34,222 bases of DNA, from the NCBI GenBank assembly GCA_900548275.1, contig URJY01000024.1:1-34222 (forward strand), read 5' to 3'. This DNA comes from an uncultured Opitutales bacterium (lineage in GTDB: Bacteria; Verrucomicrobiota; Verrucomicrobiia; Opitutales; Intestinicryptomonadaceae). Positions 25,614-32,130 of the stretch are shown piece by piece. The first letter of the stretch is position 1. Each line of letters begins with the position of its first letter. Under the pieces are notes generated by a model. It made no database searches, was not told the DNA's origin, and saw only the letters and a program-made list of their open reading frames with translations. The position numbers and the translations under genes were made by a program.

Positions 25614-26024
25614 ATGGGAACGCTCGAACGCCTGCAAAATTCCGCGCTCGAATACCTGCGCTCAATCGCCGACCTTTCGTATGCCGACATAAAAAAGAAC
25701 GGCTCGCCCGACTTCGGCGGCAAAGCCGAGGGACTGCACATCGACATAATGCGCCCGCTGCCGCTCGCGGCATCGAAATACGCGGCGGGCCCGACGTTTT
25801 CGGAGGTCGAACTGCGCATACGCATTGTGCGCGACGACGACATTGCCGCGCGCGCGCCGTCGCTTATCACATCCGCCGAAATCGTCTCGCGCGCCATGCA
25901 CAACTGGCTTCCGCCCGCATCGTGCGGATACGGCAGAACGACTCTCGCACAACAGCGTCCGTGGGTGTTCGGAAAAAATTCCGACGTCGAAATAGTCCTC
26001 AACGCGCAATCGGTACTCCAATGA
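25614..26024 (+). CDS. Phage neck/tail-completion-like protein (DUF1834/gp37-like)
   Basis: The 136-residue protein has an alpha/beta layout: helix MGTLERLQNSALEYLRSIAD, strand LHIDIMRP, strand VELRIRIVRDD, helix EIVSRAMHNWLP, then SDVEIVLNAQSVL. This is the order seen in tail-terminator or tail-completion proteins such as gp37/DUF1834 and gpU-like folds. The start at 25614 has a good Shine-Dalgarno (GGAGGG) nine bases upstream. It begins two bases after the previous stop and its own stop overlaps the next ATG (ATGA). Presence of such a protein suggests that some tail is, or was, attached to the head. Confidence 0.6.
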   Translation: MGTLERLQNSALEYLRSIADLSYADIKKNGSPDFGGKAEGLHIDIMRPLPLAASKYAAGPTFSEVELRIRIVRDDDIAARAPSLITSAEIVSRAMHNWLPPASCGYGRTTLAQQRPWVFGKNSDVEIVLNAQSVLQ

Positions 26025-26407
26025 AAATATTCTATTCAGACATCCGGCTCAACGGCGGTTCGGAAATGCCGAAGTCGCTCGCGGTCGAAACGCGCAGACG
26101 CACGCAGACCGAATACGCAATAGATTCGGCGGAGGCGAAAATTTTCGACAGGGGCAACTCGCGCGTGTCCGTCTCGTTTGCGCTCGAGCGCGCCCACAAG
26201 TCGGAATGCGCGGCGGACGAATTTGCGGCAATGCACGCGGCTTCGCTCGGTGCTCTCGCGCCCGCAACGCTTGCGTTCGAACTGGACGACTCGGCAAAAA
26301 TCGAATTCCGAAACGCCACGCCCGTAAAAATCAAAACCGAATCCGACAAACTAATGACAACCGTGCGCTATGAATTTTCGGCGCAAAAACCGCTAATGAC
26401 AAAATGA
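26021..26407 (+). CDS. Small phage structural protein of unknown family (128 aa)
   Basis: I do not recognise this family. The protein has 128 residues with a beta-strand-rich pattern: MKIFYSDIRLNGG, a strand NSRVSVSFALERAHKSE, a helix ADEFAAMHAASLGA, and strands ATLAFELDDSAKIEFRN and MTTVRYEFSAQKP. The alternation resembles minor tail or tube-like proteins of phages, but that is only a suggestion from position and pattern. Translation is coupled on both sides by ATGA overlaps with its neighbours. The start at 26021 is fixed by that overlap. Confidence 0.6.
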   Translation: MKIFYSDIRLNGGSEMPKSLAVETRRRTQTEYAIDSAEAKIFDRGNSRVSVSFALERAHKSECAADEFAAMHAASLGALAPATLAFELDDSAKIEFRNATPVKIKTESDKLMTTVRYEFSAQKPLMTK

Positions 26408-26553
26408 CAACCGAAGAACTCGAAAACGAAATAAGGGACGAACTCGACAAAATGCAGTCTCGGCTCGACGAGCTTGAAAAATCGCTGTCGCAGCTCGAAA
26501 GCGAGCTTGCGCAGTGCGCCGAACAACTGAGAAACCTCAAATCCGATTTCTGA
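26404..26553 (+). CDS. 49-residue coiled-coil microprotein
   Basis: This gene overlaps the previous stop by an ATGA and stops one base before the next ATG. The protein is a nearly continuous heptad coiled coil: ELENEIRDELDKMQSRLDEL, then EKSLSQLESELAQCAEQL, with Leu/Ile/Met at core positions and many Glu/Lys pairs. It is one of the smallest genes here. Its tight coupling in the operon supports it being real. In a cassette without a normal tape-measure gene, a short coiled coil between connector and hub genes could be a vestigial length-determining or plug protein; this is inference only. Confidence 0.65.
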   Translation: MTTEELENEIRDELDKMQSRLDELEKSLSQLESELAQCAEQLRNLKSDF

Positions 26554-26554
26554 T

Positions 26555-28315
26555 ATGCCGCCGATTTTCAAAATAAATTCCGAAACGCCCGCCGACGGAC
26601 GGCTGACCGTCTGCGCCGCAAAAATCGTGCGCAGGCTCTCTGCCGCCGACGAGCTTAGGCTGCGCCTTGCGCCCGATTGCGCCGTTGTTCCCGCTGTCGG
26701 CGACTACATCGAAGTCTTCGACGCTCGGACGCGCAAGTTCGCGGGCAGAATCGAGAAAATCCCCGTCGAAAACTCGGCGGAAAAAGCGCACGTGGACATC
26801 GTTGCAAAAAGCGCGTGGCGGGATTTGGAGTCGATTGTCTACCAGCAGTCATGGAAGCGTTCGGTGGACGGAAACATCGAAGACGTTCTGCGCAGCAAAA
26901 TCACGCTCGGGCAAAATTCGGCGGGCGAAAAAATATCCGTCGCCGAACAGGTGCTCGACATCCTGCGTTTCGCGATTTCGTGCGGCGCGGAATTTGCCGT
27001 CGGCACTGTGGACGTGGATTCGGCCATGCTCGCCGACGAGGCGCGCGACCTTTCCTGCGCGCAGGCTCTGGCGCGCACGCTCAAGTGGGCTCCCAATTCG
27101 TCGGTGTACTTCGACTACTCCGCCGGCGGGCTGCCCGTGCTCAACGTCCGCAGGCGCGGAACGCTCGAAACGAAGACGCTTTCGACTGCGGCGGGAAACG
27201 TCCTCTCCGCTACGGTGTCGCCGCGCAACGACCTTCTCGTGGACGGCGTTTCGATAAAATACGAGAGCGAACACAAAATCAACGACAATGTTTTTCTGGG
27301 AATTTCCGAGGAAAAATATCCCGATTCGATTTCGTCGAACGCAAGGAAGACGATTGTTATGACGGTGGATTTGGACGGCGAAAAGTCGTCGTCTACATCG
27401 TACAAAATCGAGTGCGGGACAATCGACATAAACAGCGTGCAGTGGTGGCGCAAGCACGTGCCCGCGCTCGCCGACGAAAAGTCGATGGCGGTGGTGGAGT
27501 CGTCCCGAAGCGATTCCACTTATTCGCGCGAGCTGCTGTCTGGCTCGATTGTGGCGGCGATGAATTTCAAGACGCTCCCGATTGTCGCAAAGGCGAAGGT
27601 AAAGTACACGAAAGGCGACGGCACTGTGGTTACAAAAAACGTCGCCGCAAACATTCTTTCCACGAACGCCGCGAGCGGAACGTACACCGTGTGGCGCACG
27701 CTGCAATTTGCCGAGCCGCGCCCGAACGGGCTTGCTAAGGCGATTTTCGATGCCGTCTCCGACTTGCAATACGAGGGCTCGCTCCGCGCAGTCGGTCTCG
27801 ACGTCGGCGCGTTTTTCGGCAGGCGCATAAACATTGTGGATAGCGGAAACCCGTCGTGGGCGGGAATCTGCGCGACTGTCTCGCAATCGGAGGAAAACCT
27901 TTTCGACGAAACCGCGCTACTGAAGTTCGGGCCGCCCAAACATCTGTATCCCGACGACATCGAGGAGCTTTTCAGAATCAACAGGAACAGGGTTGTTTCG
28001 TCAGACTCCGCAACGCGCACAACCGCAAAAGTTTCGGCGGCGGGCGGCGACGACACGCAGTCGAAAGCCGAAATCAACGGCAGCGAGGGCGACGCGCTTT
28101 ACGAGCGTTTCATTCTCTCCGACAAAGCCCAAGACGACCGCAGGGACATCGACCTGAATTTGTCGGACATCGGCGGCGGCGAGACGGCGAAGATGCGCGA
28201 AATCTTCCTGTGTTATGACGGCTATCTGGCGACGGCGAAAGTGTTGATGACGCTTCCGCTCAAGTACACATCGTCGGCGGGCGGCGGAGACGGCGGAGAG
28301 GAAACGGGGGCGTAG
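26555..28315 (+). CDS. Probable phage baseplate/tail hub-like protein (586 aa)
   Basis: The N-terminal 90 or so residues read like the first domain of tail hub (gpD/gp27-like) proteins: SAADELRLRLAP, AVVPAVGDYIEVFDARTRKFAGRIEKIPVE, then HVDIVAKSAWRDLESIVYQQSW. The next section (EQVLDILRFAISCGAEF, SCAQALARTLKWAPNSSVYFDYS) matches the helical insertion found in such hubs. The rest is mostly beta, with long strands (TIVMTVDLDGEK, AKAKVKYTKGDGTVV) and a Gly/Glu-rich end. The family is not certain, and no lysozyme motif is visible. It is the largest gene of the cassette and intact, and it suggests the particle has an adsorption or baseplate structure. Confidence 0.5.
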   Translation: MPPIFKINSETPADGRLTVCAAKIVRRLSAADELRLRLAPDCAVVPAVGDYIEVFDARTRKFAGRIEKIPVENSAEKAHVDIVAKSAWRDLESIVYQQSWKRSVDGNIEDVLRSKITLGQNSAGEKISVAEQVLDILRFAISCGAEFAVGTVDVDSAMLADEARDLSCAQALARTLKWAPNSSVYFDYSAGGLPVLNVRRRGTLETKTLSTAAGNVLSATVSPRNDLLVDGVSIKYESEHKINDNVFLGISEEKYPDSISSNARKTIVMTVDLDGEKSSSTSYKIECGTIDINSVQWWRKHVPALADEKSMAVVESSRSDSTYSRELLSGSIVAAMNFKTLPIVAKAKVKYTKGDGTVVTKNVAANILSTNAASGTYTVWRTLQFAEPRPNGLAKAIFDAVSDLQYEGSLRAVGLDVGAFFGRRINIVDSGNPSWAGICATVSQSEENLFDETALLKFGPPKHLYPDDIEELFRINRNRVVSSDSATRTTAKVSAAGGDDTQSKAEINGSEGDALYERFILSDKAQDDRRDIDLNLSDIGGGETAKMREIFLCYDGYLATAKVLMTLPLKYTSSAGGGDGGEETGA

Positions 28316-28317
28316 CG

Positions 28318-28938
28318 ATGGAAATTCCGCAGTCTTTCATATACCTTTCGCCGCTGCCGTATGCGCCGAAGTACAAAAATCCCGACACGTGCGAATTGCC
28401 GATTGGCCCGTTCAATCCCGCGGAATGTGTCGAGTTTTTCTGGCTGACGCAGATTGCGAGCGTGTCGGCGCATTTGCAGCTTTATGTGTGCGACGTGGAG
28501 CGCAATTTGATTATTTGGGACGAAAACGATTCGGCTTTGCTGTCGTCGGAAAATGCCGCCGCGAATTGTGCGTTCGCCCTGCAACCGCACGAACGCTGCA
28601 CCGCCACGCGCCCGCTTTCGGTGGCGGACGGCGGCGCGTTTTTCGAAATAGGAGGCCCGTGGATGTTGTCGAACTACCCAGAGGGCACAAAATTCGAAAA
28701 TATGAGTTTTTATTACGATATATCATTGCGCTTTGCGGTCGGCGCGATGGAGCTTTCGAGCAAATATCTCGAGCTTGACTCCACGAACTATTATACGCAC
28801 CAACAATTCCCGTTCGAGATTTTCGGAAAATCGTACGCGCTGAACCTAAACGTTCCGTACGAGTACACCCACCCCGCCGACTACGGTCTTGACGCAAATT
28901 TTTCGGCAGACGTTTCGATAAACTTCGGCAGGCTGTAG
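28318..28938 (+). CDS. Terminal cassette protein of unknown function (206 aa)
   Basis: I do not recognise this protein. It starts two bases after the hub-like stop. The sequence is rich in Phe/Tyr/Asn and looks beta-structured: EFFWLTQIASVSAHLQLYVC, ERNLIIWDEN, MSFYYDISLRFAVGAMEL, LNLNVPYEYTHP and a closing SADVSINFGRL. A two-domain beta protein such as a tail tip, fibre or receptor-binding protein fits the position. The stop codon TAG lies inside hairpin E of compound repeat copy 2, so the last residues (GRL) are encoded by the repeat itself; the ancestral C terminus may have been different. Confidence 0.55.
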   Translation: MEIPQSFIYLSPLPYAPKYKNPDTCELPIGPFNPAECVEFFWLTQIASVSAHLQLYVCDVERNLIIWDENDSALLSSENAAANCAFALQPHERCTATRPLSVADGGAFFEIGGPWMLSNYPEGTKFENMSFYYDISLRFAVGAMELSSKYLELDSTNYYTHQQFPFEIFGKSYALNLNVPYEYTHPADYGLDANFSADVSINFGRL

Positions 28939-29129
28939 CCTGCACGCCTACGGAACTTCGTTCCTTCTTGTGATGCTGCGCGGCAACTATAGTTGCCGCT
29001 TTTGTGTATAAGTTCGCATTGGCTTTGCCAATGGCTTTGTTGATTCGAACTTATTTTGTTTATTTCAGAAACCTGCTTTTTTAATGAAAAATGAATAATG
29101 AATTGCGCCGTACATTTATAACGGCGCAA
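28928..29129 (+). repeat. Compound hairpin repeat, copy 2
   Basis: Reading from the upstream gene: stem E GCAGGCTGTAGCCTGC (28928-28943, holding the TAG stop), stem D GGAACTTCGTTCC (28952-28964), stem C with core CTATAG (28980-28999) and stem B AAGTTCG...CGAACTT (29010-29052) with inner CATTGGC/GCCAATG. The AT-rich block TAATGAAAAATGAATAATG lies at about 29082-29100, then stem A TTGCGCCGT/ACGGCGCAA (29103-29129). The order equals copy 1 in reverse orientation. Arms of A, B, C and D differ from copy 1 but still pair. Confidence 0.85.
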
Positions 29130-29310
29130 GAACCCACGCGACGATAGGAGCTGTAATTTCATTGTCTAACAGCAGGCGCATTTCATTGTTTTAATAGTTT
29201 GCTTGAAGTTTGTGGATAGTTCGAGTTTTAAGGTAAGCGCAACAACGTACGCCATTTTCCCATACATCAGCAATATCTATCCTTTAAGCTACCTACCGTA
29301 ACAAAATACA
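29130..29310. other. Gene-free interval without recognised features
   Basis: These bases lie between compound repeat copy 2 and the next hairpin cluster. I see no gene, RNA or clear inverted repeat apart from a short doublet of TTTCATTGT at about 29158 and 29182. Confidence 0.4.
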
Positions 29311-29477
29311 AAAAATTGCGGAGCAATTTTTAAGTAGAATGATAACCGACGAAGTGAAGCAAAGCTTCACGAAGTGGGCACAACTCCCGCAAAACAAGCG
29401 AAGCGAGTTTTGCAGTAGAATTAAAAATCGGCAATCCGCAAACAAGTTAAAAAACTCCGCGCGCGGCGCAGCCGCGC
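29311..29477. repeat. Cluster of four small hairpins
   Basis: The hairpins are H1 AAAAATTGC-GGA-GCAATTTTT (29311-29331), H2 GTGAAGC-AAA-GCTTCAC (29354-29370), H3 GCAAAAC...GTTTTGC (29389-29413) and H4 GCGCGGC-GCA-GCCGCGC (29461-29477). All stems pair perfectly; H1, H2 and H4 have three-base loops. H1 and H3 are each followed by AGTAGAAT, which suggests a repeated unit different from the compound repeat. No protein-coding signal is present. Confidence 0.6.
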
Positions 29478-29483
29478 TGTTTA

Positions 29484-29604
29484 GGCGCGTCAAAATAGGT
29501 TTCAGAGGGCGGCTTTGCTTTTGAGCGGCGATGTAAGCGTATTAGACATACGTGTCATTGCCGCTCCAAAGTGAAACGCCCTATCAAGCCTATTTTCACG
29601 CGCC
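29484..29604. repeat. 121-bp imperfect palindrome
   Basis: The left arm starts GGCGCGTCAAAATAGG (29484-29499) and the right arm ends CCTATTTTCACGCGCC (29589-29604), its near-exact complement. Inward the arms pair again as AGGGCG/CGCCCT and then GAGCGGCGATG/CATTGCCGCTC. The centre forms CGTAT-TAGAC-ATACG. It lies 24 bases after the 3' end of the LysM gene. A MITE-like element or a structured 3' region are both possible. Confidence 0.7.
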
Positions 29605-29627
29605 CAATGGAAGCTCTCGGCAATCCC

Positions 29628-30470
29628 CTACCTCGGAATCCGTAAGACTTGACCGGGCTTTAGGGATTCTGGCGTCGCCATCCTGTCTCGGTTCGCGTTG
29701 AAGATTTCGCGCCAACGGTTTTTCGTGCCGTACACCTTGCGGCTTACATTCGAAAGCGTGTCGCCGGGTTGCACCGTATACGTCGCGGGCGTGTCACGCT
29801 TTACCTCAATCTGCACGGCAGTCTGCTGACGCGCCGCCGTGCGCTGGGTCGCCGACGGAGTCTGCGCGGACGCCGACGCCTGCCTGTTTTGCGTCTGGCG
29901 CGGCGCGCTTGCGGCAACGCTTACGCGCTGAGTCGCCTTGAGCGAGTCGATTGTGTTCGCCGCGGCGTCGAGACGCTGCTTAAGTTCGATATTCTCCTTC
30001 TGCACTTTCTGCAGAAGCTCCTCAAGCTCCATTCGGCGCACGTTATTTTCAAACGGACTTTCGGGCAGCGACGCGGCGAATTTCTTTTGCGCCGTGTCTA
30101 TCATCTGCCGCACCATCGGCGAGACGGGCGAATTGGGTTTGAGCTCGAGATATTTTCTGAAATGGTAAATCGCCTGAATGGGGTCGTTCATATTGTCGAG
30201 ATATATCCGACCCAATTCGAAGTGCGATTCGGGCGCATCCTTGCGCTTTTCAACGACTTTCAGGAACGCGCTCATAGCTTCGGGGACGTTTCCGCGTTTG
30301 AGTTCGTCGCGCCCCCGCAGGAAATGCGTTTCGCTCGTTTCCTTTACGACTTCGCTTTTGCCGAAGTCGCACCCGCCCGCCGTAATTATATACAGCGAGG
30401 CGAACGACGCCGCAACTATTGCCAACGCCGTTTTGCCTTTGCAGGTGAGTATGTCGAGCGAAACTGCCAT
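29628..30470 (-). CDS. TPR and LysM domain envelope protein (probable lipoprotein)
   Basis: The 280-residue protein has an N-terminal hydrophobic segment (about residues 14-33) ending TAGGC, a weak lipobox with Cys34. Two or three TPR units follow (about 46-125; LRGRDELKRGNVPEAMSAFL, HFELGRIYLDNMNDPIQAIYHFRKYLEL). A short coiled coil spans about 145-180, then a Gln/Ala/Thr-rich linker. A C-terminal LysM domain closes the chain (about 233-279; YTVQPGDTLSNVSRKVYG, NRWREIFNANRD, LKPGQVLRIP). LysM binds peptidoglycan, so the protein probably sits at the cell wall as a scaffold. It begins six bases after purH on the same strand. Confidence 0.82.
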   Translation of the reverse strand: MAVSLDILTCKGKTALAIVAASFASLYIITAGGCDFGKSEVVKETSETHFLRGRDELKRGNVPEAMSAFLKVVEKRKDAPESHFELGRIYLDNMNDPIQAIYHFRKYLELKPNSPVSPMVRQMIDTAQKKFAASLPESPFENNVRRMELEELLQKVQKENIELKQRLDAAANTIDSLKATQRVSVAASAPRQTQNRQASASAQTPSATQRTAARQQTAVQIEVKRDTPATYTVQPGDTLSNVSRKVYGTKNRWREIFNANRDRMATPESLKPGQVLRIPR

Positions 30471-30476
30471 ATTTTA

Positions 30477-32009
30477 TTAGTGGCGGAAGTGGCGTACGCC
30501 CGTGAAGACCATCGCCATATTGTTTTCGTCGGCAGCCGCGATAACTTCGGCGTCGCGAACCGAGCCGCCGGGTTGGATTGCCGCCGTTGCGCCCGCCTTT
30601 GCCGCCGCGACCAAGCCGTCGGCGAACGGGAAGAATGCGTCGGACGCCACAACGCTGCCATTAAGCGGCAGTTTTGCCTCGCCCGCTTTCCAGACCGCAA
30701 TCTGCGAGCTGTCGACGCGCGACATCTGACCCGCGCCGATACCGAGTGTGCGCTCGCAACCCGCGTAGACGATTGCATTGCTCTTGACGTGTTTTACGAC
30801 TTTCCAGCCGAAGAGCATTGCGCGCCATTCCTCTTCGGTGGGTTGGCGTTTCGAGACGACTTTCATATTCGCCTTGAGCTCTTCGATTGCGTCGGAATCC
30901 TGCGCGAGGATGCCGCCGACAACGCTCTTGTACTGGAGTCCGCCGAGTTTGCCGCACGTCGAAATCATCACGCGCAGATTCTTTTTCTTTGTGAGGATTT
31001 CGAGTGCTTCGTCGGAGAAGTCGGGCGCGATGATGACTTCCGAGAATATGCCCGCGATGATTTGCGCAAGATCCGCCTCCATCTTGCGGTTGACCACGAT
31101 GATTCCGCCGAACGGAGCCTGTTTGTCGGTTTCGAAAGCCTGATTCCACGCGTCGACCAAGTTGTCGCACGACGCTACGCCGCACGGATTTGTGTGCTTG
31201 AGAATCGCGAGCGTGGGCTTGTCGAATTCGGCGATGAGGTTTGCCGCCGCGCTGATGTCGATGATGTTGTTGTACGAAAGTTCCTTGCCGTGGAGTTGGC
31301 GGAAATATTTGCCGAAGTCGCCGTAGAGGGCGGCTTTCTGGTGCGGATTTTCGCCGTAGCGCATTTTCTGGACGAGCGGCAGACCGATGTTGAGCGTTTC
31401 GGGCAGCGAGTCTTCGCCGTTGAATTTGCCGTTAAGGTAGTTGGCGATTGCCGCGTCGTACGCGCTTGTGCGCTGGTAGACTTTGAGGGCGAGCTTGCGG
31501 CGCATCTGCTGAAGTTCCTCGCCGCCGTGGCGCATTGCCTCGAGCACTGCGGGATAGTCGCGGTTGTCGCACACCACCGTTACGCTTGCGTGGTTTTTCG
31601 CCGCCGAACGGAGCATCGAGGGCCCGCCGATGTCGATGTTTTCGATTGCGTCGGCAATCGTGCAGCCCGCCTTTGCAACCGTCGATTCGAACGGATAGAG
31701 GTTGACCACAACCAAGTCTATCATTCCGATACCGTGTTCCGCCGCCTGTTTCATGTGCTCGGGGTTCGAGCGCAGGCACAGAAGACCGCCGTGAATCATC
31801 GGGTGCAGGGTCTTGACTCTGCCGTCCATCATTTCGGGGAAACCCGTGTAGTCGCTTACTTCCGTTACGGGGATGCCTTTTTCGGCGAGTAATTTCGCCG
31901 TACCGCCTGTAGAAAGAATTGTATAACCTTGATGGTGTGTCAGTTCTTTCGCAAATTCAACTATGCCCGTCTTGTCGCTGACGGATATCAATGCGAGCTT
32001 CTTTTCCAT
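30477..32009 (-). CDS. purH: Bifunctional AICAR transformylase / IMP cyclohydrolase
   Basis: PurH performs the last two steps of IMP synthesis: it formylates AICAR with 10-formyl-THF and closes the ring. It has 510 residues, the usual length. The N-terminal MGS-like cyclohydrolase domain (about 1-145) shows ALISVSDKTGIVEFAKEL, ILSTGGTAKLL and GRVKTLHPMIHGGLL. The C-terminal transformylase domain has KMRYGENPHQKAALYG, the catalytic Lys-His in ILKHTNPCGVA, and the closing SDAFFPFADGL plus QPGGSVRD. The chain is intact. It is divergent from the polyprenyl synthase gene and leads a two-gene unit with the LysM protein gene. Confidence 0.96.
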   Translation of the reverse strand: MEKKLALISVSDKTGIVEFAKELTHHQGYTILSTGGTAKLLAEKGIPVTEVSDYTGFPEMMDGRVKTLHPMIHGGLLCLRSNPEHMKQAAEHGIGMIDLVVVNLYPFESTVAKAGCTIADAIENIDIGGPSMLRSAAKNHASVTVVCDNRDYPAVLEAMRHGGEELQQMRRKLALKVYQRTSAYDAAIANYLNGKFNGEDSLPETLNIGLPLVQKMRYGENPHQKAALYGDFGKYFRQLHGKELSYNNIIDISAAANLIAEFDKPTLAILKHTNPCGVASCDNLVDAWNQAFETDKQAPFGGIIVVNRKMEADLAQIIAGIFSEVIIAPDFSDEALEILTKKKNLRVMISTCGKLGGLQYKSVVGGILAQDSDAIEELKANMKVVSKRQPTEEEWRAMLFGWKVVKHVKSNAIVYAGCERTLGIGAGQMSRVDSSQIAVWKAGEAKLPLNGSVVASDAFFPFADGLVAAAKAGATAAIQPGGSVRDAEVIAAADENNMAMVFTGVRHFRH

Positions 32010-32130
32010 ATGAAAAAAATCAACTCCATATTCGCCCTTCTTACAAGTATATTTTCGCGCGCCGACGTTTTTTTTAAAGTTTGTAATTTTTTAATTGCGA
32101 AAATTCGATGTTCTGGAAAAATAACCGCCG

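Larger units (their letters stand above)
18192..28938. mobile_element. Phage-derived head-gene cassette (Mu-like gene content)
   Basis: The interval has a minus-strand arm (18192-20594: terminase, small-terminase-like protein, winged-helix-like protein, TM/coiled-coil protein) and a plus-strand arm (21551-28938: portal, protease/scaffold, decoration-like protein, capsid, two connector-like proteins, three small or unknown proteins and a hub-like protein). Gene families and order resemble Mu gp25-gp29, gpI, gpT and gp36-gp37. A DUF1080 lipoprotein gene sits between the arms. I see no transposase, integrase, MuF-type head protein, sheath, tube, tape measure, lysin or repressor, and no direct repeats that would mark both ends. 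Base composition and codon style match the flanking host genes. Confidence 0.75.

Noticed and set aside
18192..28938. A complete, active Mu-like prophage
   Set aside because: No transposase genes, no Mu-type ends, no tail sheath, tube or tape-measure gene and no lysis gene are visible.
29010..29480. CRISPR-like array in the hairpin-dense interval
   Set aside because: The hairpins differ in sequence and spacing, there are no regular repeats with unique spacers, and no cas gene is present.
28928..29604. Retron or diversity-generating retroelement RNA
   Set aside because: No reverse transcriptase gene lies in the window, and no template/variable repeat pair was seen.
29769..31892. Long plus-strand open frame (707 codons) opposite purH and the LysM gene
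   Set aside because: It is antisense to two well-recognised genes and has no recognisable domain.
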